From assembly GCF_002386445.1 (NCBI RefSeq), contig NZ_DGIR01000034.1, positions 1 through 40,992 on the forward strand: DNA of 40,992 bases, written 5' to 3'. The notes beneath the pieces were generated by a model. That model made no database searches. It was not told the origin of the DNA and worked only from the letters and a program-made list of their open reading frames with translations. Origin of the DNA: Pseudomonas sp. UBA4617. Lineage in GTDB: Bacteria; Pseudomonadota; Gammaproteobacteria; Pseudomonadales; Pseudomonadaceae. Below, piece by piece: positions 1 to 9,193 of this stretch. The position numbers and the translations under genes were made by a program. How positions within the stretch are numbered: the stretch's first letter is position 1; each line of letters begins with the position of its first letter.

Positions 1-73
1 CTGCCCGGTCGACTACAGCGAGAACGACCGCATCCTCAACAGCGAGCTGCGTGAGCGCGCGCTGGCGGTGTAA
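1..73 (+). CDS. 3' end of an unidentified gene
   Basis: An open frame enters from the left edge (first full codon at base 2) and ends at a TAA at 71-73, giving 23 codons that end in ELRERALAV. Codon choice is typical of the GC-rich neighbours. I do not recognise the family from so short a tail, and no function is offered. Confidence 0.5.
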   Translation, partial: CPVDYSENDRILNSELRERALAV

Positions 74-208
74 CGCCTGACAGGCCTGCGCCAATGCAGG
101 CCCTCGTGCAGGGCGGCCAGGGGCCACTGCTGCACGAGGTTGCGTTTCAACCCTTGCGCCGGTACCGGAGTCTTCTACGCTCTGAAGGGGGCAGGGGGAG
201 CCGGTTGC

Positions 209-1798
209 ATGGAGCTAAAGAGCGCGCAGTTGATTGGCATCCGCGGTCTGATGCTGGTGCTGTTGTCAGCCAGTGTCCTGGTCACCCTGGCCACGTGCCT
301 GGTTGTGGCCCATGGGGTGTTGCGGGACGCGCTGATCCATTCGGCGCTGGAGTCGCATTAGGCCTACGCCTACAAAGTGGCGTCGGGCATCGATCAGTTC
401 ATCCATTCGGTGCATGAGCGCCTGCAATACAGCAGCCAGCTGATCGGCTCGGGTTTTACTGATCGTGACCTGGTGCAAGCCGAAGTGAAACGCCTGCAGG
501 TGCAGGATTCCGAGCTGCAAATCGTGATCACGGCCGATGCTTCGGGGAACATCCTTGACGGTTACCCGCATCTGGACTTCGACAAAGCCGTTAAACTCGC
601 CAAAGCCGTCAGGCGAGCGGCAAGCGCGGGGCGCCCGTTGGTCAGCCAGGCGTTCATTTCCCCTGCGGGCCATTTCAGTGTGCTCATCTCCAACCCGGTA
701 CGCGACGGCGCAGGCAATGTGCTCGGCTTGATTGGCGGGGTGGTCAACCTGCGTGAGGGCGGGGTCATGAGTCACCTGCTGGGTGGGCATCAACTGGCTG
801 ATGCATTTGCGTTCGTCGTGGATGAAAACCTGCAGATCCTGTACCACCCGGATGCAACCAGGCTAGGGGCGGTACTGAGCACCAGCGCCACCGCTCATGC
901 CGCCTTGCGCGGCGGGGAAGAGGGAGAGCTGGAGGCGACCGATTACCGGGGTATCCCGATGTTGGCCGGGTATGCCGAGGTCAAGGGCGCGCACTGGGCA
1001 GTGGTCACCCAGCAACCGCGAGACAACGCGTTGCATCCGTTGCGTAACCTGATGCATGACATGTTGTTCAAGTTGCTTCCGGTTAGCCTGCTCGGGCTGG
1101 CACTGATGCTGGTGGTATCCACCTGGGTCACTCGTCCGCTGCGTCAGTTGGCCAACAGTGCGCAACATGTTCCTGAACTCGCCGCCAGCCGGGAATTGCA
1201 TACGATGAACGCCTGGTATGCCGAGGCCGCGGCGATTCGCAGCGCACTGGTGTCGGGGATCCAGTCGCTGGACCAGAAGATCAGCAGCCTGAACCATGCT
1301 GCAGAAAGTGACCCGCTGACCGGCCTGGTCAACCGCCGGGGCATGAACGCTGCACTGACTATCCTCGACGCGCAGGCGCAGCCGTACTGCGCGCTGGCGC
1401 TGGATATCGACCACTTCAAGCGGGTGAACGATACCTGGGGGCACGATGTGGGAGATGTCGCCCTGCAGCATATCGCGGGCATTATCCAGTCCTGTTCCCG
1501 CGCAGGTGACCTGGCTTGCCGCGCCGGGGGAGAAGAGTTCTGCCTGCTGTTGCCGGATACTGGCCTGCAAATGGCCACCGAGATTGCCGAACGCATCCGC
1601 ACGACGATCGCGACCAGCCCGCTGGACAAGGTCGGGGCCATGACGATTTCCATCGGGGTTGCCTGTCGCAACTCCGCAGAGCAAACCTCCAGCGCCATCC
1701 TCAAATGCGCCGACGAGCGCTTGTACAAAGCCAAGGAAACAGGGCGCAACCGCGTGGTCAGTGCGGATTGGCCGCTTGTCGATGAACAGCCCGCCTGA
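209..1798 (+). pseudogene. membrane diguanylate cyclase interrupted by an in-frame TAG
   Basis: The ATG at 209 follows a purine-rich GGGGGAG and opens a frame encoding a hydrophobic first membrane segment (about residues 9-32). It then meets TAG at 359-361. The same frame continues without another stop to 1798: an extracytoplasmic Cache-like sensor region, a second membrane segment near 1075-1130, and a C-terminal GGDEF domain. The catalytic signature is intact as RAGGEEF, and the inhibitory I-site RxxD (RAGD) lies just upstream. TAG is one transition from CAG (Gln), so a recent nonsense mutation is the simplest reading. An internal start after the stop would leave the sensor and cyclase without the first membrane anchor. 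If functional, the protein would make cyclic di-GMP from two GTP in response to a periplasmic ligand. Confidence 0.8.
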
Positions 1799-1913
1799 GC
1801 GTCTGGCAGGGCTGGCGCAGTGCTTGGGGCAGATGTTCTCCTGTCGGGTACTCCTTGCAGCCATGCCACGATCAATGCTCTCATCCTGCGCCCGGCCCGA
1901 CTGGTACTGAACG

Positions 1914-2540
1914 ATGACCCGCCCGCTGTTTGTTTCCATCGATGGGCCCAAGGGCACTGGCAAGACCACGCTGCTTGAGGCGGTTACCCAGGCTTTGAGG
2001 GTGGCCCGGCACAAAGTCATCCGGCTGAGCGAAAAGAACAGCGACCCCTGGCGGGGAGCAACCATGGCCCTGGTCAACCAGCTGGCCAGGCAGCCCTGCC
2101 GGGAGCTTGAGTTGAGCGTGTGCGAGCGCCTTGCCGAAAGCCGTGCCTGGATTTCCCGGCAGATCCTGCCAGCGCAACCACCGGGCAGCATCATTCTGAT
2201 CGATCGCTGGTACCCCTCGGATGCCGCATTCCGCCGCACAGTGCCGTTCGCCGAGATCCTGCGGCTGAACATTGCGCGCAAGGTGCAAGTGCCGGATCTG
2301 CACGTCGGGGTGGTCACGGCCCCGGTTATCTCATGGGCAAGGGCGGCGGCACGAACGCGCGGGCTGGGCAGTACGGTAATGCACAGCCTGGACGAGCAGG
2401 TGGCCTGTACCGAGGCGTTCGAGCGTGCGGTCGCGGAACACGGCTGGGTGCTGTGCCGTAATGAAGGGCCGATCGAGGACGCAACACGGCAGATCGTGGC
2501 GGAGATCGACAGCCTGCTGCGGTCGTCTCGCCGGCATTGA
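1914..2540 (+). CDS. thymidylate-kinase-like P-loop kinase
   Basis: This 208-residue protein has an N-terminal Walker A motif GPKGTGKTT at residues 11-19 and a DRW motif (LIDRWYPSD) near residue 95. Both fit the thymidylate-kinase-like nucleoside monophosphate kinase fold. Length is close to bacterial Tmk (about 205-215), but the rest is divergent and a housekeeping tmk is expected elsewhere, so the substrate is uncertain. It stands alone: 115 bp after the broken cyclase gene and 120 bp before the monooxygenase gene. A phosphotransferase acting on a nucleotide or another small phosphate is the safe call. Confidence 0.65.
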   Translation: MTRPLFVSIDGPKGTGKTTLLEAVTQALRVARHKVIRLSEKNSDPWRGATMALVNQLARQPCRELELSVCERLAESRAWISRQILPAQPPGSIILIDRWYPSDAAFRRTVPFAEILRLNIARKVQVPDLHVGVVTAPVISWARAAARTRGLGSTVMHSLDEQVACTEAFERAVAEHGWVLCRNEGPIEDATRQIVAEIDSLLRSSRRH

Positions 2541-2660
2541 CCGTCATTGCGGTTGCGGGCTATAGCCCGGCGGCACATGTATATTCCATATCGGTAGTTC
2601 AAATCGTTTTTATATTACTATTTACTATTTAAAAACTTTTTGCCTACCGAGTAACCGCCG

Positions 2661-4037
2661 ATGTCCGACCCGAAACCCCTATTGTTTGCGCTTTACGAAC
2701 AGGCCAGTGTCGGCTGCGGTGGCGCACCGAGTCTCTGGACTCACCCGGCTGACGAACGCCTGGCGGCCAACACCTTCGAGTTCTGGGCCAACCAGGCCCG
2801 GATCGCCGACCAGGCCAACCTCGACATGTTGTTCTTCGCCGACGTACTGGGTTTCTACGACTTGTTCGGCGGTAATGCAGATGCGGCGGTGAAATGGGCC
2901 GTCGAGGCGCCTGCCAACGACCCGTTGATGATCATCCCGGGGCTGGCTGCGATTACCCGGAACCTGGCGTTCGGTGCCACCGTTACCACCAGCTACGAGC
3001 ATCCGTTCACCCACGCCCGGCGGTTCAGCACGCTGGACCACATGACCAATGGCAGGATCGGCTGGAACATCGTCACGTCGTATCTGTCCAGCGCGGCGCG
3101 CAATTTCGGCCTGGAACAGATGATCAGGCATGGCGACCGCTACGAGCGTGCCGAGGAATTCATGGACGTGGTCTACAAACTGTGGGAAGGCAGCTGGGCG
3201 GATGATGCGGTGGTTGCCGACAAGGCACGCCAGGTATATGCCCAGGGGCACCGGGTCAAGCCTGTCGACCACGTCGGTGAACGTTTCCGGGTGGCCGGGC
3301 CGCACCTCTGTGCGCCGTCGCCACAGCGCACGCCATTGCTGATTCAGGCAGGCTGGTCGGGCCGGGGGCGCGAATTCGCCGCCAAACATGCCGAGCTGAT
3401 CTTCATCGCCAAGTCCGACCCCCACGAAATCCGCCAGGGCCTGGAAGAGATCTGGGCCATGGCCGAGGCGCGCGGCCGCGACCGCGGCGATGTGCAGTCA
3501 TTGACGGTACTGCGCATTGTCACCGGCAAAACCGAGATCGAGGCGCAGCGCAAGTACGATCAGTTGCAAAGCAACTATCACCTGGAGGCCCAACTGGTCA
3601 GCTATGCCGGTGACACCGGCTTCGACCTGAGCCGCTATGCCGACAGTGATGCCCTGTCGAACCACACCGAAGGCCTGACCTCCTACATGATGCGCCCGGA
3701 TGGCAGCGGCAAGCCGTTGACTGCGGGGGACGTCAGGAAGCGCTTTGCCAATGTCACGCGGGGCACCGACCTGATTCTGGTGGGCACGCCGCAGCAGGTG
3801 GCCGACCGCATCGAGGAACATGCGCGCATTTCGGCTACCAGTGGCTACATGCTCAACCCGTTGACCAGCCCCGGGACGCTGGAGGATTTTGTCGAGTTGG
3901 TCGTACCGGAGCTGCAGAAGCGTGGGCTGTACCGGAGCCAACCACAGATCGGGACCTTCCGCTCCCGATTGAGAGCGGATGGTGCCAGCCGATTGCCGCC
4001 TAATGCCTATGGCGCGTCATTCCGTTCGGCCTGGTGA
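2661..4037 (+). CDS. FMN-dependent monooxygenase, NtaA/SnaA/DszA family
   Basis: The protein has 458 residues, the normal length for this luciferase-like flavin monooxygenase family. Family features are visible: an N-terminal beta strand, the segment LDMLFFADVLGFYD, the TTSYEHPFTHARRFSTLDH block, and GRIGWNIVTS. Such enzymes use FMNH2 from a separate reductase to oxidise organosulfur compounds, aminopolycarboxylates or alkanes; the substrate cannot be read here. The upstream 120 bp is AT-rich, in contrast to the flanks, and probably carries the promoter. The gene converges on the SDR gene at 4081. Confidence 0.85.
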   Translation: MSDPKPLLFALYEQASVGCGGAPSLWTHPADERLAANTFEFWANQARIADQANLDMLFFADVLGFYDLFGGNADAAVKWAVEAPANDPLMIIPGLAAITRNLAFGATVTTSYEHPFTHARRFSTLDHMTNGRIGWNIVTSYLSSAARNFGLEQMIRHGDRYERAEEFMDVVYKLWEGSWADDAVVADKARQVYAQGHRVKPVDHVGERFRVAGPHLCAPSPQRTPLLIQAGWSGRGREFAAKHAELIFIAKSDPHEIRQGLEEIWAMAEARGRDRGDVQSLTVLRIVTGKTEIEAQRKYDQLQSNYHLEAQLVSYAGDTGFDLSRYADSDALSNHTEGLTSYMMRPDGSGKPLTAGDVRKRFANVTRGTDLILVGTPQQVADRIEEHARISATSGYMLNPLTSPGTLEDFVELVVPELQKRGLYRSQPQIGTFRSRLRADGASRLPPNAYGASFRSAW

Positions 4038-4080
4038 CGGCCTGGCGATGAAATGGGTGGGGGCGGCCCACGGGGCCCGC

Positions 4081-4845
4081 TCAGGCAACGGGAATCGGGT
4101 TCTCGACCAGCGCCAGGTTGAACTGGTTGATCAGCGCGTGCTCGTTGATCCCCTGGTTGGCGCGCAGCGCGACGACCCGGTCCACCAGCACCTCGGTTGT
4201 CGCGGTCTCGAGCTTGATCAAGGTTTCATCGATGAAAGCATCGAGCGGCATGGCACGTTCATCACCGCTTTTGTGAACCAGGTCGGTATCGACCCACGGT
4301 GGGGCGATTTCCAGCACTTTCACGCTGGTGTCACGCAGGCTGAAACGCTGCGACAGGGAATAGGAATGCAGGGCCGCCTTGGTCGCCGAATACAGGGCGG
4401 TGGCCGCCAGCGGCAAGTAGGCCAGCACCGAGCTGTTGTTGATGATGTAGGCGTCAGGCTGGCGTTTCAGGTGTTCGACGAAAGCGGTGCTGACACGTAC
4501 CGGGCCGAGCAGGTTGGTCTGTAGCAGGCTCACCGCCTGAGCGTCGTCATGGTCGCCCGATGCCGGGTTGTCGAAGGGCATGATGCCCGCGTTGTTGATG
4601 ATCACGTTCAGCGCAGGGTGGCGCCGGATGACCTCCTGGGCGACCTCCCTGATCTGCTGCGGGTCGTTGATATCGAGCTGCACGGTATCGATACCGGGGT
4701 TGGCCTGGGCGATCTCGTCCAGCAGTGCCTGGCGGCGGCCCGCCACGATCACCTGATTGCCACGCTGGTGGAAAGCCTCGGCGAGGGCGCGACCAATGCC
4801 CGAGGTACCGCCGGTGATGAAAATGGTGTTGGCGCTGAGTTTCAT
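4081..4845 (-). CDS. short-chain dehydrogenase/reductase (DltE-like)
   Basis: This is a 254-residue classical SDR. It has the cofactor motif TGGTSGIG at residues 11-18, NNAG (about 90), a Ser in NNSS and the catalytic YSATK. I chose the ATG at 4845 because AGGAAA lies just upstream; an in-frame TTG at 4869 would overlap the preceding gene. It is the second gene of a two-SDR operon transcribed divergently from the GlxA-type regulator. It should carry out NAD(P)-dependent oxidation or reduction of a small alcohol or carbonyl. The substrate is unknown. Confidence 0.82.
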   Translation of the reverse strand: MKLSANTIFITGGTSGIGRALAEAFHQRGNQVIVAGRRQALLDEIAQANPGIDTVQLDINDPQQIREVAQEVIRRHPALNVIINNAGIMPFDNPASGDHDDAQAVSLLQTNLLGPVRVSTAFVEHLKRQPDAYIINNSSVLAYLPLAATALYSATKAALHSYSLSQRFSLRDTSVKVLEIAPPWVDTDLVHKSGDERAMPLDAFIDETLIKLETATTEVLVDRVVALRANQGINEHALINQFNLALVENPIPVA

Positions 4846-4865
4846 GGGTGCGTTTCCTGTGCAGG

Positions 4866-5663
4866 TCAATTGGCGTCGTAGCGTGGGGCAAGGCGGTTAT
4901 TGGACAGCTGGCTGAACAGGGCCTGGCGGCCAGCTTCGTAGCGCTCGAACGCCTTGAAGTCATGCAGCGAGGGAATCGAGATCAGCACGCCGGCGTCGAA
5001 GTCCTGCAGGGCGCCGTCCACCAGGTCCGCGGCCGACATCACGATGGCGGGGTCCAGGTTCTCGACTGGCAAGCCGCCAATCTGCCAGAAGTCGGTGGCG
5101 GTAGCGCCGGGCAGTACCGCCTGGACCTTGATGCCCTGGTCGGCAAGCTCGCTGTGCAGGGAATGGCTGAAAGCGGTGACATAGGCCTTGCTGCCGCCAT
5201 ACACGCCATTGAGCCGCTCCGGGGCGAGGCTCACCACCGACGAGATGTTGATCACTGCGCCTTGTCGGCGCGCGACAAAGCCCGGTACGGCGGCGTAGGT
5301 CAGGCGGGTGAGGGCGGTGACGTTGAGGGTGATCATTTCGGCCATGCGCTCGACATCACTTTCCAGCAGGCTGGTATGGGTGCCGATGCCGGCATTATTC
5401 ACCAGCAGGCTGATACTGGCGTCTTCGCGCAGCTTGCGCTCCACCTTGGCCAGGTCGTCGACATTGGCCAGGTCTGCCGGAAACACTTCCACATTCTGTC
5501 GGGTTTCGGTGGTAAGGCGGCTGGCCAGGTCGTTCAGGCGCTCGCGGTTGCGCGCCACCAGTACCAGGTCGTAGCCGCGGCGGGCCAGGCGTTCTGCGTA
5601 GATCGAGCCGATTCCGGTGGAAGCGCCGGTAATGAGCGCGGTGCCTTTGAATTGCTGCGTCAT
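4866..5663 (-). CDS. short-chain dehydrogenase/reductase
   Basis: This 265-residue SDR has the Rossmann motif TGASTGIG, NNAG, INISS and the catalytic YGGSK. It resembles the YqjQ/DltE-type NAD(P)-dependent oxidoreductases. Two adjacent ATGs (5669 and 5663) are possible; 5663 is preferred because GGAG sits about 7 nt upstream of it. It is separated by about 20 bp from the next SDR gene and divergent from the AraC-family regulator at 5772, which is the likely controller of the pair. Confidence 0.82.
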   Translation of the reverse strand: MTQQFKGTALITGASTGIGSIYAERLARRGYDLVLVARNRERLNDLASRLTTETRQNVEVFPADLANVDDLAKVERKLREDASISLLVNNAGIGTHTSLLESDVERMAEMITLNVTALTRLTYAAVPGFVARRQGAVINISSVVSLAPERLNGVYGGSKAYVTAFSHSLHSELADQGIKVQAVLPGATATDFWQIGGLPVENLDPAIVMSAADLVDGALQDFDAGVLISIPSLHDFKAFERYEAGRQALFSQLSNNRLAPRYDAN

Positions 5664-5716
5664 GGTCATGCTCCAGTGGTGAGTTGCGGTGGAGCCATGA
5701 TGACAAGGGTCATACT

Positions 5717-5752
5717 TGTCTCAAACGACGTATATGGTACGCTTTCGAGACA
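5717..5752. promoter_or_regulatory. inverted repeat in the SDR/regulator divergent promoter
   Basis: TGTCTC at 5717-5722 is mirrored by GAGACA at 5747-5752, with the match extending inward (TGTCTCAAA against TTTCGAGACA). It lies in the 108 bp between two divergent genes. This is the arrangement expected of an operator for the adjacent AraC-type regulator; binding is inferred. Confidence 0.35.
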
Positions 5753-5771
5753 TCACAGCAGGAGTTCGGCG

Positions 5772-6722
5772 ATGCACCGGGTGGGCTATCTGATCACCGA
5801 AGGCTTCCAGATCATGTCCCTGGCGACCCAGGCCGTGTTCGAGTTTGCCAATATCGTCACCGGCGAGGCGGTATACAGGATTCAGAACTTTTCCATCCAC
5901 GGCGGCACCGTGCGCTCTTCCCTGGGCATGCATGTCGATACGCTGCCCTTGGGTACTCCAGGCTTGGCCGACACCTGGATGGTCGCGGGTACACTGACAC
6001 CTTTGACGACGCCTGATGAGGCCGTGCTGGCCAGTGTGCGCGGCTTTGTCGAAGGTGCCCGGCGCACTGCCGGCCTGTGCACCGGCACGTTCGTCCTGGC
6101 CCATGCGGGGGTGCTGAATGGGCGACGAGCGACAACGCACTGGGCCTATGCCAGAAAGCTGCGCGAGATGTATCCGCAGGTCGAGGTGGAGGAAGACCGC
6201 ATCTTTATCGTGGATGGTTCTGTATGGACCTCGGCCGGCATGACTTCAGCCCTGGACATGGCGCTGGGCATGGTGGAAAAAGACCTGGGCGCCGAAGTGG
6301 CCAGGTCGGTGGCACACAAGCTGGTCATGCACCAGCGCCGTTCAGGCGGGCAATCCCAGCATTCCGAGCTGCTCGCGTTGTCGCCCCGCTCGGACCGTAT
6401 CCAGGCCGCGCTGGATTATGCCCGCAGGCATTTGAGCCGTTCGTTGAGCGTCGAGGAGCTTGCCGGGGTGGTGCATCTGAGCCCGCGTCAGTTTACCCGC
6501 GTGTTCACCGCCGAAACCGGGCAATCACCGGCCAAGGCCGTGGAAAGCCTGCGCCTGGAGGCTGCGCGGTTGATGATCGAGCAGAGCCGGCATAGCCTCG
6601 AGGTGGTCGCCAGGGAGACCGGCTTCAGGGACCGGCGGCACATGCGCGAGGTGTTCATCCGCGGCTTCGGCGTACCGCCGCAAGCAGTGCGGCGGGATGC
6701 CAGGCGGGTCGTTTCTGCATGA
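5772..6722 (+). CDS. GlxA-family transcriptional regulator (DJ-1/PfpI + AraC HTH)
   Basis: The 316-residue protein has an N-terminal DJ-1/PfpI-like amidotransferase-fold domain (about 1-180, with TAGLCTGTFVLAHAGVL around the nucleophile-elbow Cys) and a C-terminal AraC/XylS double HTH (about 210-310). The start at 5772 is supported by CAGGAG upstream. It is divergent from the two SDR genes and probably regulates them. The stop codon lies about 48 bp before the MaoC-like gene on the same strand, so the two may be cotranscribed. Confidence 0.88.
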   Translation: MHRVGYLITEGFQIMSLATQAVFEFANIVTGEAVYRIQNFSIHGGTVRSSLGMHVDTLPLGTPGLADTWMVAGTLTPLTTPDEAVLASVRGFVEGARRTAGLCTGTFVLAHAGVLNGRRATTHWAYARKLREMYPQVEVEEDRIFIVDGSVWTSAGMTSALDMALGMVEKDLGAEVARSVAHKLVMHQRRSGGQSQHSELLALSPRSDRIQAALDYARRHLSRSLSVEELAGVVHLSPRQFTRVFTAETGQSPAKAVESLRLEAARLMIEQSRHSLEVVARETGFRDRRHMREVFIRGFGVPPQAVRRDARRVVSA

Positions 6723-6769
6723 ACAACAGGGCGCCAGAGGCCCTTCAACATCGAAACAGGAGAGCGCTC

Positions 6770-7231
6770 ATGGCAGCTGGCGGGCAGAACAAGCTGTATT
6801 TCGAGGACCTTGCGGTGGGTGCGTCCTTCGCCAGCGACGCCTATGAAATGACCACCGAGCGCATTTTGCAGTTCGCCGCCGAGTTCGATCCGCAGCCCTT
6901 TCATACCGATGCCGAAGCGGCGCAGGCAAGTTTTTTCAACGGCCTTGCGGCAAGCGGATGGCATACGGCGGCAGTGACGATGCGCTTGCTGGTTGAAAGC
7001 GTACCGCTGGCTGGCGGGCTGATCGGCGCTGGCAGCGAGATCAGCTGGCCAAGGGCCGTGCGTCCGGGCGACAGATTACGCGTCACGACGACAGTGAAGG
7101 AACTGATTACTTCCAAGTCCCGACCCGAGCGCGGCATGGCGCTGCTGGAAAGCGAAACCTGCAATCAGGACGGCGCCGTGTGTCAGCGCAGCGTGGCCCG
7201 GGTGCTGGTGTTTCGCCGCGAGCCAGGCTAG
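6770..7231 (+). CDS. MaoC-like (hot-dog) dehydratase/hydratase
   Basis: This 153-residue single hot-dog domain carries the hydratase-2 active-site motif FDPQPFHTD, with Asp and His in the usual positions, followed by GLAASGWHTAAVTMRLL. I chose the ATG at 6770 because AGGAGA precedes it; an upstream in-frame ATG at 6719 overlaps the regulator stop. Family members hydrate enoyl-CoA or related acyl thioesters. The association with SDRs and a regulator suggests a small oxidation pathway, but the substrate is not evident. Confidence 0.82.
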   Translation: MAAGGQNKLYFEDLAVGASFASDAYEMTTERILQFAAEFDPQPFHTDAEAAQASFFNGLAASGWHTAAVTMRLLVESVPLAGGLIGAGSEISWPRAVRPGDRLRVTTTVKELITSKSRPERGMALLESETCNQDGAVCQRSVARVLVFRREPG

Positions 7232-7467
7232 GGCGCAGCCGGAGTCGGGGCGATCGATGATCGACCTGTTTGACAACCGCCAGGCCCTCAAGGTCGGTGC
7301 CCGCAAGTCCATGAACACCACATGAGCGTGGTGGCGTCGACGCTTCGGTTTGCCATGGGGTTTGTGAATTGTTGAATGCCCGGTTGTCTGACGGTCGTCC
7401 AGGCAGGCAGCCTCGCCCGTCAACCAAGGCATCAGGGCCGGACTCGCCCTGATGCCCTGCGCATCGA

Positions 7468-7785
7468 TTAGCGGTCTTTATTCCATTGCTGATCGTCCGT
7501 CTGCTTCTGCTGCTGGCCGCCCATGCGGTCTTTATCCGTCAGGTTTTGTTTATCCGTCGCCTGGCCGGCCTGGCCACCTTGGCTCCCAGTGTCGCGAGAG
7601 CGCTCCCGGTCCTTGTTCATCCTGTCTTCAGGCTTTTGACCGGCCTGACCGCCACCTTTCTGCTGTTGATCTGGCATGCCACCGCCTGGTCCTTGCCCGC
7701 CTTGCTGTCCAGTGCCCGCAGTATTGTTACCCATGCCGGTGCCAGTATTGCCTTGGGTACCACCCTTGTCTTGATTGTTAGTCAT
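7468..7785 (-). CDS. small, highly hydrophilic Gly/Gln-rich protein
   Basis: The 105-residue product is almost entirely Gly, Gln, Asn, Asp, Lys and Arg, with no hydrophobic core, no Cys and no membrane segment. It has repeated QQGGQ- and KDR-like words and is probably intrinsically disordered. A TGAGGT upstream of the ATG is a plausible ribosome site. Composition resembles hydrophilin or stress-tolerance proteins of pseudomonads, but no function can be assigned. Confidence 0.6.
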   Translation of the reverse strand: MTNNQDKGGTQGNTGTGMGNNTAGTGQQGGQGPGGGMPDQQQKGGGQAGQKPEDRMNKDRERSRDTGSQGGQAGQATDKQNLTDKDRMGGQQQKQTDDQQWNKDR

Positions 7786-8234
7786 GACTGCTTACCTCAA
7801 GTCACACACAGGAAGGTCTGTGTATGAATATGACCTTCGGGAAATTGGCCGTTATGCATGAAATCCCCGGGCAACTGACAAAACGCGTTAATTTCGTGGG
7901 GACGATATTCTGGGGTGACAGGTGAGCAGGTGGTCTGCTGTCTGTTGTCTGTTGCCGGCCAATGCCAGCGCAATTTGGGCATGTGCGGTGGAGGCACTGA
8001 AACATTCGCCAGGCCATCCTGACGCCTACTGGTTCGGCTTTTGGTGAGTGGACCATGGCGGCCGCCAGGAGGCCTCATCAGTGGCCGCGACCTTTCGGCC
8101 GCGAATCTCGATCGTGTCCAATTTCGGCGCCTGAGCAAGTTTCCGGCTCGGCATTCCTGCAAGTGAAGGCTGGGCGTGAGTCTGCAATGTCGTTACCCTT
8201 GGGGCCCTCACGCCCAGGTCAAGCATTGTCCACT
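7786..8234. other. 449-bp intergenic region
   Basis: Between the divergent hydrophilic-protein and LysR genes I see no convincing long gene. A 33-codon frame at 7824-7925 (+) has a GGAAGG upstream and could be a small ORF, but nothing else supports it. A short TGTCTGT direct repetition occurs around 7940-7955. The region should hold both promoters, and possibly a longer LysR N-terminus starting at 8187. Confidence 0.4.
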
Positions 8235-9158
8235 GTGAAGAAAATAGTTCGGGTTGATGACCTTCAGGTCTTCGTCACCACAGCCTCCGCAGGCAGTTTT
8301 TCGGCAGCGGCCAGGTTGCTGGATATCTCGCCGGCATTGGCCAGTGGGGCTGTCCAGCGTCTGGAGGGTAGCCTGGGCGCCAGGCTGTTCGTGCGCACCA
8401 CGCGGCGTTTGCGCCTATCGGTCGATGGCGAGCGATACCTGGCCCATGCTCGCAAGGCCCTGGAGGCGCTGGGTAATGGTGAGGTTGCCCTGAGCGAGGG
8501 GCGCGATGAAATCGCTGGTGTGCTGCGCCTGTCTATGCCTTCGGATATCGGCAGGAATGTGCTGCTGCCCTGGCTTGACGAGTTCCAGCAATTGCATCCT
8601 GGATTGCTGCTGCAACTGCGGGTCAGCGATCAGGTGGCTGACCTTGTCGGCGAGCAACTGGATGCGAGTATCAGGTACGGCCAGCTGGCTGATTCCAGCC
8701 TTGTCTCGCTGATGCTTGCTGCGAAAAATCGCCGAACGGTTTGCGCTTCACCCGACTATGTCGCTCAACATGGCGCACCAGTCAACCTGGATGATCTGGC
8801 CGGGCACAACTGCCTGCGCTATGTGATGGGCGAACAGACCTACGAGCGATGGAGTTTCAATACGCCCGACGGAATCAGGACCATACCGGTGACCGGTGAT
8901 CGCGTCAGCGACGACGCCGATATCGTGAGGCGCTGGGGCGTTGCAGGATTTGGCATCGTCTACAAGTCCAGGCTGGACGTTCTGGCGGACCTGCGCGCAG
9001 GGCGCCTGATCGAGCTGTTCCCTGATGATTACGGTCAACCCGCGCCCTTGCAGCTGGTGTGCGCTCACCGAACATCGCTCACGCCGGCTGTCCAGGCGCT
9101 GAGAGCGTTCCTGACGGAGCGTTTCGAGCAAGTCCTGGCCAGTGGCGCAGGAGGATGA
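8235..9158 (+). CDS. LysR-family transcriptional regulator
   Basis: The protein has an N-terminal LysR HTH (VDDLQVFV through RRLRLSVDGERYL) and a periplasmic-binding-like effector domain of about 210 residues. A GTG at 8235 gives 307 residues, the usual LysR length, with the HTH starting near residue 8; an ATG at 8187 would add 16 residues. Neither has a strong ribosome site, so the start is uncertain. It converges on the MRJP-like gene, and its target is not obvious. Confidence 0.82.
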   Translation: MKKIVRVDDLQVFVTTASAGSFSAAARLLDISPALASGAVQRLEGSLGARLFVRTTRRLRLSVDGERYLAHARKALEALGNGEVALSEGRDEIAGVLRLSMPSDIGRNVLLPWLDEFQQLHPGLLLQLRVSDQVADLVGEQLDASIRYGQLADSSLVSLMLAAKNRRTVCASPDYVAQHGAPVNLDDLAGHNCLRYVMGEQTYERWSFNTPDGIRTIPVTGDRVSDDADIVRRWGVAGFGIVYKSRLDVLADLRAGRLIELFPDDYGQPAPLQLVCAHRTSLTPAVQALRAFLTERFEQVLASGAGG

Positions 9159-9193
9159 CGGGGCTGGTGACCCCGTCACGCCATGCCGCGGTG

